From the NCBI RefSeq assembly GCF_000003605.2, contig NW_003140814.1:163692-227691 (forward strand): 64,000 nucleotides of DNA, given 5' to 3'. The position numbers and the translations under genes are program-made. This DNA comes from Saccoglossus kowalevskii. Its lineage: Eukaryota > Hemichordata > Enteropneusta > Harrimaniidae. Below, one piece after another: positions 57,064 to 64,000 of this stretch (within the stretch, counting starts at the first letter, position 1; each line of letters starts with the position of its first letter). Under the pieces are notes generated by a model that had not been told where the DNA came from, ran no database searches, and worked only from the letters and a program-made list of their open reading frames with translations.

Positions 57064-58572
57064 CAGTCATTTGTCCGGACCAAACCACTAAAGTAAAAAG
57101 AGAATAGTATTTTGTGGAGATTGACATTTAGTCTCATTCCATGATTTAATTACCGTATGAAAAAAACTAGGAAATAAAAATAAGGATTCGTAGAATCAGT
57201 GTCCAGGTGTATCGCGCCCACTACGGCAAACTTATTTTGATTTAAAAAGCGTATATTATTATGATAGAGATTGTGAACAAAATAAATATTGTTATTTGGT
57301 ACTAACTAGCTAAATTTGTTTTAACAGCATGATGTGTGTTATATTCCTAAAGTTCCATTCCGAGGAGCAAATTGTAGTGATGCAGCAGGAAAACAAAAAG
57401 ATTATTCTGAAATCAACAGACTGATTCAAAATTCGACAACCGGCAGAAAATGGAACGATGAGTACAAAGCCCCATACTTCAACTACAAGGTAACGGCATT
57501 ATACAACACTGTCTTAGACAAAACTTGCTTGTAGCGTTGCTTGTTAAAGTTCAAGTAATACGCATGATATAATACCAGTATTTGCAAGATATTCACATCA
57601 AAAGTTTTTTGTCAATAGCTAGACATCTCCAAGGTAGGGTGTCAAGTCATGGGCTCCTCTGCTCAACAGTTGAAGTTGCATGTAAATGAAATGCCTTCAA
57701 AATCATATTATTATTATACATCGTCTTGCCATGAAAAAAACTTTTATTGAAATGGTAATAAATGTATTTGATTAAATTAAAGAGATTATCTGAGTTTTAG
57801 CCATGCCAACTAGTCCTGAAAAATGTTATTGGCTTTCTGATTTTATACATTGAAGTGAAATGACAAACTCAGAGTATATTGTACATAAAGGTTGCCGTCA
57901 ATTTAAACTCCACCTAAATAATATATTATTATCATTTTTTTTGAAAGAATCTAAGTAGAAGTTGTTTTCACAACATGCTTCACGGGTAGTGGTTCATGCT
58001 TTTCCATACAATCAGTGTGGGTATGTTGAACCATTTAGAGAAGGGTTCACGAAAACGTTGACACAAAATTGTTGATTCATTGACGTATATGTGAGCATTC
58101 ATGCTTTTCCATACAATCATTGTGGGTATGTTGAACCATTTAGCATAGAGTTCAAGCTATGAACAAAGACCATGAAAGAAAATTGTGTGATAGACCTTGC
58201 TCTTGCAGCACTGGGGGCAGTGTTTAAATTTATCGGCAGATTCATTCATATTGTGAACAAGTAGCGAAAACTAACACCCAGCTCAGTATGAAAATTGTAG
58301 TTGTTTATTTGTATTTATTGTATAAATTAATCAATAAAGTTATAAATTTGTCTTACATCACGCAGGATTCAAAACAAGTGTATCAAGTATGGTATGATGA
58401 TCCACAAAGCTTAAAACTGCGATATGACTATGCCGAGAGTAAAAAGTTGCTTGGTGTTGGAATGTGGCATGCTGATGCTTTGGACTACAGTGATGACAAA
58501 ATGGCACAGAAACAGACCAAGGAAATGTGGGATGCCCTCCCCCATCAATCGCATGGAGTAACTTTGGAATAA
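49248..58572 (+). CDS. CTBS: Di-N-acetylchitobiase, complete, seven exons
   Basis: Coding exons are 49248-49385, 51310-51448, 53172-53380, 55842-56013, 56574-56671, 57328-57489 and 58366-58572. All junctions are GT-AG with consistent phases; 1125 bp give 374 residues (human about 385). The enzyme is a lysosomal glycoside hydrolase of family 18 that removes GlcNAc from the reducing end of chitobiose cores during Asn-linked glycoprotein breakdown. Residues 1-22 form a signal peptide, followed by CPCSDQSLCDP. Exon 2 gives VFVFSVGGKNWKKYDW and ELMCYAHSK. Exon 3 carries the GH18 catalytic motif DGINLDIEQ, with Asp123, Asp128 and acid/base Glu130. Exon 4 gives DVAWSPDCIDGRCYNY and FVMSYDEQSQ. Exon 5 gives KLVLGVPWYGYNYPC. 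Exon 6 gives VPFRGANCSDAAG. Exon 7 gives QVWYDDPQSL and GVGMWHADALDYS. This block order matches vertebrate CTBS from memory. The in-frame GTG 48 bp upstream is not used; the ATG has a good context (ATCGCCATGA). Confidence 0.96.
49560..49700 (+). repeat. Dispersed repeat, copy 3 of 3 (CTBS intron 1)
   Basis: GTGTCACCAGCC, then TGAGAAAATGATGGCTGTAT and ATGGATGGCAGCCATTTTG, ending near TATGGCAGAGATATTA. It follows a run of G at 49555-49564. Same layout as 35305-35440. Confidence 0.5.
53408..53493. repeat. CTGT microsatellite 27 bp after the CTBS exon 3 donor
   Basis: About 21 pure CTGT units inside intron 3. Reading through the donor into it gives a spurious Leu-Ser-Val-Cys repeat peptide. Confidence 0.97.
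53636..54101. mobile_element. Foldback element in CTBS intron 3
   Basis: 466 bp with about 60-bp inverted arms: CATGGAACTACAGTTTTGCA and AGATGGCTxTxAAATTTGxT on the left, exact or near-exact complement on the right. The outermost bases read TTTACTGGTG, against TTTACTAGTG in reverse on the right, so a TA target is likely. The interior open frame has no motif. Confidence 0.8.
54282..54458. mobile_element. TA-flanked MITE in CTBS intron 3, second copy of the 2239 family
   Basis: TACTGTAAAATACTTTATTT at the left; at the right, AAATAAAGTATTTTACAGTA, its exact complement. The subterminal GGAATTAATTTTCxCTG is also shared with 2239-2451. Confidence 0.8.
57027..57063. repeat. ATT trinucleotide microsatellite (CTBS intron 5)
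   Basis: About 12 pure ATT units. Confidence 0.95.
57993..58155. repeat. 105-bp tandem duplication in CTBS intron 6
   Basis: TTCATGCTTTTCCATACAAT followed by GTGGGTATGTTGAACCATTTAG (in two pieces) starts at 57993 and again at 58098, with few differences. Confidence 0.75.
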
Positions 58573-58990
58573 CTCGCCCAAATAACTCACTTGGGGTAAT
58601 GCATCTAAATAACTCACTTTGAGTAATTCACCTGAATAACTCACTTGGGGTTAATGCACATCTCTAAATAACTCACTTGGGGTAACTGATCAGAATAACT
58701 TGCTTGGGGTAATGCATCTAAAAACTTACTTTGATTAACTCTTCTGGGGTGATTAACCTGGGAAAATGAACCATATTCCTAGTAACTTATCCAGAATAAC
58801 AAACCTTGGTGGTATCACTTGTTGTAACTCGCCTGAGATAACTCATCTGGGATAATTCATATGGAGTGATGCACCGGGTTACTCACCTGGAGTAACCAAT
58901 CTTAGATAACTCACTAATACTACACCTGAATAACTTGCATGGTGTAACACCTTGTGTACTTGCACGTGCTGTAATTCCCCCACAATAACT
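58555..58990. repeat. Degenerate minisatellite at the CTBS stop codon and 3' UTR
   Basis: More than ten diverged units of roughly 22-27 bp built on AATAACTCACTTGGGGTAA, degrading towards the right. The last codons of CTBS (GGAGTAACTTTGGAATAA, encoding Gly-Val-Thr-Leu-Glu-stop) have the same composition as a unit, so the array begins inside the coding end. Confidence 0.8.
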
Positions 58991-59174
58991 CGTCTGTCTT
59001 AATGCACCTAGAACGCCTCTACAGCAACACTCCTTGAATGACTCTCGTTGGAACTGACTTTTAATAAGACACCAGATATTAATTCAACAGTTCAGAAGGG
59101 GCTCAGTATCTCTGTTGTATTTTTAATCCAGTACAATGTTTTTATCAACATTTTGCAGCCTGTGTGCTTGCATA

Positions 59175-59180
59175 AATAAA
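59175..59180 (+). terminator. Polyadenylation signal of CTBS
   Basis: AATAAA about 600 bp after the stop, the first clear canonical signal downstream of the minisatellite. Confidence 0.5.
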
Positions 59181-59496
59181 ACTTTTAATAGATGTTAGTT
59201 TTTGGGACCATGCCAAAATAATGATCTATCAAAAGTTTAATTTTTTACTTGTTGATTCTGTGAAAATATTAAAATTATCAATTTGTTACGACGTGTATAT
59301 TTATAATAATGAACCACAATCTACAAAATGTATAGAGATAAGTTCATTTCATATTAACGGCTTCCATCGAGTTCTGGTCAAATCGTTTTTAGTCTTTTAC
59401 GTAATGACATAGCGCTGTGACGAAATTTGATATATTAGGGTCTGTGTATGAACATGTTAGCAGTGATTTTATACTACAATTACAAGAGTAAATTTT

Positions 59497-59650
59497 GTTA
59501 TTTTATAATAATAATACTTTATTCATGAAAGGTCAAATTACACAAACTAGAAACATCAATATACAGCGTTTATTATTGCGATCAAGTCATCAGACATATG
59601 AGCTTTAATCCTTATTCTGCCAGCTCCATTGCGATGATTTATAGCTTTCA
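59497..59650 (-). mobile_element. LINE 3' tail remnant
   Basis: On the - strand it reads TTTCATGAATAAAGTATTAT and ends in ATTATTATA, the usual 3' end with an ATT tail of non-LTR elements in this window (compare 4520-4632). No coding part was seen. Confidence 0.4.
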
Positions 59651-60334
59651 AACAGTGAAATAGATGTATACCATGTTTTAGATGTACTATGGTGATATTG
59701 TATGATATTTTTGTAGCTATAGAATGAAATATTTTTAATTATTGAAAACAAAAAATTTAAGAACCAAATCATTATCTTCAAATGTCCAACTTAAGAATTC
59801 AAATTGACTTGCTCACTTTGAATTGTAAATGAGGCACCGTCCATCACTTTGTAGGCGCAAGAGCTATCAAATTGGTTATTTGCTTTTTAAGTCAATAATT
59901 TACTTTCTTATCAAGCATATAAATTACCATATACTAGTTGTCACTTAATCATAGAATATGGTTGCAGTGGCATAATGCAGTATACTGTGTAAAGCACTTA
60001 ATTGTTGCTTCTAGAAACGTTTGCGGTTTTAAGCATTCGTGCAGATAAAACTGCGAAAATCACCGACACTTATTCACTGCTACAATTTTACAGATTTTAC
60101 ACAAAATTCGCATAACCTTTGTTCCTTACGAAAACAAAGTGGTTTGCAGTGTGTATGGTCATGCATTTTGCATGTTAAAAACTCCCACAAAAGTAAAAGG
60201 TTGTTTTTTTTTCTTTTATTACATGTAGTTGTAAGGTAAAATTTCAGAACATCGTGCAGAATGAATACTGCTGCTGTAATTTTTCAGTGGGACTGCCATG
60301 TAGATGGACTTATAGTAGAGAATTCAGTCCACAT

Positions 60335-60500
60335 ACTTGAAAGTAAGGTTTATATACCCAGCATAGACCTGGTAAATATGTGGTGTTCATAGCAAGCATT
60401 GGCCTAGTATACGGGCAGTGTATAGCTAGTATAGGCCTGGTAAAAAGTAAGGTGTTTATAGCCAACTATTGCTGATAAAAAACAAAGTGTTTATGACTTG
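60335..60500. repeat. Degenerate tandem repeat, about 4 units
   Basis: Units share AGGTGTTTATAGCxAxxATxG followed by GGCCTGGTAAA or a variant (AAGGTTTATATACCCAGCAT, GTGGTGTTCATAGCAAGCAT, GGCAGTGTATAGCTAGTATA, AAGGTGTTTATAGCCAACTA). Confidence 0.6.
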
Positions 60501-62210
60501 ATATATACATTGTAATAAAACCAGGAATGTTGATATTTTTATGAAATAAATTATGTAATAACGCTTTATGAATATTCTCATTTTTTTTCAATTATGTATT
60601 TCTTTTCCAAATAGACTACTGTATATAAGGGATTGATAAATATTTTTGAATATTATGCAGATTTTTTTGTTTTGGTGATGATTACAAAAGTTGATTCTGC
60701 CGTTCAAAGGGACGGGTAAAACAATTCATTTTGACTTCAATAGTGATGGCAGCATTTTCTCCAGTTTTTCATGGTTCCAAGACTAATTGCATGCATTGTC
60801 ATGAAACTGATGAATATTAGTAGGCCATTACATGCTGTCATTGCTCAGTGCATGCATGAGAAACCGTTAGTTGAATATGTGTGAATTCCGTGTTTTTACA
60901 ATCAACATGGCTATCTTTAGTCGTATTGTGAAAAAAATCTCTGCAGTCATCAAGTTTCGTGAACATACATTGTACTTCTCACACGAATATGATGCTTGCA
61001 TTAGCAAACTTTGGCTGGGGAGACTAACAATGAAGACAACAGAATTTGTAATACAAGTACCGGGTATTATATTTATTTACATGCAAATTGGTATAAATGC
61101 AGGAAATAACAGTCGTACATCTATGCACATTCAGGGGCTACAAATAATACCAGTTATCTCTGACATGGACCCTGCAAAAAGGAATGTTAATAAGTCCAGA
61201 AATGCGACAAACATGATATGTAAGGCCCCTAAAATAAGGTAATCAGTTTGAAACCTTGCTGAAAACCAAGCCTTGCACATTTTCGTATCTGTATAAAGTG
61301 TGAAAGAAGAATTTTCCTGCTCCAGAGAATGTTTTTTTGATCCATATAAATCTTTAATTTTCCCAGAAGATGAAAAGCAAACATTTTTTTTTCATGATTT
61401 AAATATACAACGAAATAAAGTTCCTTACAAATTTACCTTACAATTTGGTAAAATCCTCTACCAGAAAGATGGACTATTCCATTAACAAAACAGGGGTGAT
61501 ACGACTAACAAGTAGAATAAGTAAATGATTAGTTTTTGTAAATATTTGATCTGTCCCAAAAATGATTATTAAGATGTATTTACCCAGCCTTGTCATTCCA
61601 ACTTTGTGGATGTACTTTTTGTGCAACATCAGAAAAAAAGATTCAAAAGTGTTAACAAATGAAATTTAAATCGAATGTCAAGAAAGCTGTGCTAAATATC
61701 ATTGAAATTTGAATGTTGAGGATATACCTCAAATCATCAAATACATCAGTCACATAAATTCTTAAAAAAAAAAAACCTTCTCAGAAAGTAACTTAAAGGT
61801 TGCAGGAGTACAAAGTTCATGTTTACTACAATTAGCACATAGAAAGCAATAATGAACCACACATTTTACCCATTTTCTGTGATTTCAGAATGTGATCCAA
61901 AGAGACAGAACATGGTATTGCTTATAGTCAACAATTTTGTTGGAAACCAAAGAATTAAGACATTTGTTGACAATGGAAAGGTGAAGAATTAGCTTATGCC
62001 TTTTTCATACCGGTACATGCATGCTTAGAAATACTAAATGTTAAAAGGACATGAGCAGTGTGATTTGTCAAATTTTTCCGTATTTTTCAACCCATGTAAA
62101 ACTATGCCAAAAAAAAACATGGGTAAGACATGTCATGATACGTATATGCAAACGACATCTGTACAGCTGGAAAATGCATTGTTGGTTGACCGATAATGTA
62201 CATTACTGCA
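60501..62210. other. Intergenic, no supported gene
   Basis: The open frame at 60871-61242 (123 codons) is the longest here but has no motif, no good splice context and an AT-driven composition. I do not call it a gene. Confidence 0.35.
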
Positions 62211-62423
62211 TACTGTAAAACATGTTGAAAAAGCGGCATGCAATTTTAACGAATTGTGGTAAAATGACGTAATAGCGAAATGTTGATTTAGCGAATCTCT
62301 CTTGTCATTGTTGATTTTTTTGTTTGGCGACCATTTTGAATTGATAATAAAGTCATTAGCGATATCTTGAATTAGCAAATCAGTTCTCTCGCTAAATTTG
62401 CGAAAAAGACATGTTTTACAGTA
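62211..62423. mobile_element. MITE with TACTGTAAAACATGT ends
   Basis: 213 bp. The left end is TACTGTAAAACATGTTGAAA and the right end reversed is TACTGTAAAACATGTCTTTT. The interior has inverted AGCGA/TCGCT motifs. It shares the first ten bases with the 2239/54282 family, so it is probably mobilised by the same kind of transposase. Confidence 0.75.
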
Positions 62424-64000
62424 TATATTATCATATATATATATATACGATATGTTACACGACATATTACCATGCATAAATCATTCAGGAACACACAAGT
62501 AATTTTGCCTTATTGTTACATGGATTAAAAAATTAGTCAAAACACAGCTATATGTATATTTCTGTAAGACTTTCAAATAATACAACTAACAGGTATGATA
62601 CTTGCATAAGACATTTACAAATACATGTTTGTTTCCGATGTCTTTCATAAAAGAAGTTCTGTATTTTCAAAATCTGTTGGCCATATGAAAGATAACAATA
62701 CAGCTTGTTGTGACAGTTCATTGTTGACATGTTTATCAGCTATGGAATCTATACACAAATTCAAAACAAATTAAATTTTGATGGAATTAACAACCTGTTT
62801 TTCAAAACACTGAACAAGATAAAGAATATTTCAAATATACAGAAATTAACTGTGTCTGCAGTGAGCTTCTGTATTACTTGTTACTTATTTTTTGGGGGGT
62901 TGTACTTGAAAGCAATACTTATGTATGACATCATTGACAAATGACATTTCAAAGTGGATTAACATGATATGTACACCATATATAATACGAATAATTGAAT
63001 TAGACTAACCATCTAAACCCTATAATATATAGTAGCATAATATTTCCACTGTAGCATTAGTCATAAAGTCAAAAAACATGCACAGAGAATTTGACATTAC
63101 GACCAACAATGAGCTTTATATTGGCAGTAGCAATGTGTTAAGACTAAATTTTAAAAAATATCGGTAAAAAATACTGTATATATTTACAATACATAATCTG
63201 TTTTACAAGCTGGTTAATGAGCCATCGACATGGGTCCCATGTACAATGCATGTAAAATACATTGTTTACATTTAAACATGCGATGCCTAAATACTGTGAT
63301 GCAGTAGCTCATGGTACAGTACATCAAATTACAATACCATGCACCACAACAGTATGCTCTCATTGGTACGTACCACGTGCTGTCCAGTTATCAGATGATA
63401 AGTGGGCAGTTCCTGGGTATAATACACAAACAAAGTTGCGTGGGAACCATCAATATCCACTGCATCTGTAAAGGTCATTTTAACAAGACACCCATTCTTT
63501 AAATGTTGAGAAATTATAGTAATTTTCATCTGCGCATGTTCCCGACACAATTGCTTAAGAGCACTCCTGCTGTGCTAACCACACGTTTGATTTTTTTATT
63601 CCAAAGCGCCCCACTAAATATTTGATTGAAAAAAGAAATCCACTCCATCATTAAACTCTATAAGTTAAATTTAAGAAAATACTATAACAGCATTAATTTC
63701 ACTGGTTTTTAATTGAACCAATTTGTTGTTATTCATTGTCACGTGTTCTACCCGGTATTTATGGTAATATTATTGCTCATGTAGATATAATTTAGAAGAT
63801 TTGACTGATCAGCGAAAATAAAACCCAGTGAAAATTAACACATCTACTGTAAAACCACAAACTAGCTCCATATTTAAATATACTACTTTAGAAATAATTA
63901 AGTCATATAGACCTTTTCTTGTTGGGATCAAATTTCACTTTCTAGCAATGAGCAATAACAAATTAGACTCGTTATGGCAGAAATGCATGGACAAGAAAAA
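62424..64000. other. Intergenic to the end of the window
   Basis: Contains a worn family A-like segment at 63212-63290 (ATGTAAAATACATTGTTTAC, then ACATGCGATGC) and a fragment of the TACTGT MITE near 63810-63855 (CAGCGAAAATAAAACCCAGT, CTACTGTAAAACC). No exon was recognised. Confidence 0.4.

Noticed and set aside
60871-61242. A 123-codon gene downstream of CTBS
   Set aside because: No motif, signal peptide or splice sites; the composition is that of AT-rich intergenic DNA.

Overview
This is a window of animal nuclear DNA. Genes are sparse, introns follow GT-AG, the composition is AT-rich, and much of the window is transposon debris, minisatellites and assembly gaps (runs of N at 23158-23207 and 44146-44362). 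The recognisable proteins are metazoan: an OGFr-domain protein, a secreted thyroglobulin type-1 protein and lysosomal di-N-acetylchitobiase. Together with LINE, MITE and BEL/Pao-like debris they suggest an invertebrate, probably marine. I cannot name the phylum from the sequence alone.

Layout. (1) 1-1960: a 22-bp minisatellite fills the last intron of an opioid-growth-factor-receptor-like gene (+ strand), whose terminal coding exon is 869-1112. (2) 3204-5650: a complete four-exon gene on the - strand for a 276-residue secreted protein with a C-terminal thyroglobulin type-1 domain and an N-terminal prohormone-like cleavage region. It converges with gene 1. (3) 5650-14570: intergenic DNA with a MITE, a BEL/Pao integrase fossil, one unrecognised candidate exon (- strand, 9224-9441), a LINE fragment and a small gene (- strand, 11760-12008) for an 82-residue cysteine-rich secreted peptide. 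(4) 14570-49000: a long gene-poor tract carrying several families of short TTAA-flanked elements, some nested in each other, four LINE pieces (the largest at 32220-34420), and a few candidate exons that are open and splice-flanked but unrecognised (27937-28079, 30398-30458, 46529-46721 with 47381-47543). (5) 49164-59180: a complete seven-exon CTBS gene (di-N-acetylchitobiase, 374 residues, + strand) with a CACGTGAC box about 80 bp upstream of the start codon. Its introns hold a foldback element, a TA-flanked MITE and a CTGT microsatellite, and its stop codon lies at the edge of a minisatellite. (6) 59180-64000: intergenic DNA with a LINE tail, tandem repeats and MITEs.

The three well-supported genes have unrelated roles: nuclear or cytosolic signalling (OGFr), a secreted protein with a possible protease-inhibitor fold (Tg1), and lysosomal glycoprotein breakdown (CTBS). 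Nothing suggests a functional cluster. The most interesting items are the two secreted precursor proteins, the possible new secreted-peptide gene near 47 kb, the modular TTAA element families, and the lysosomal-type E-box upstream of CTBS.
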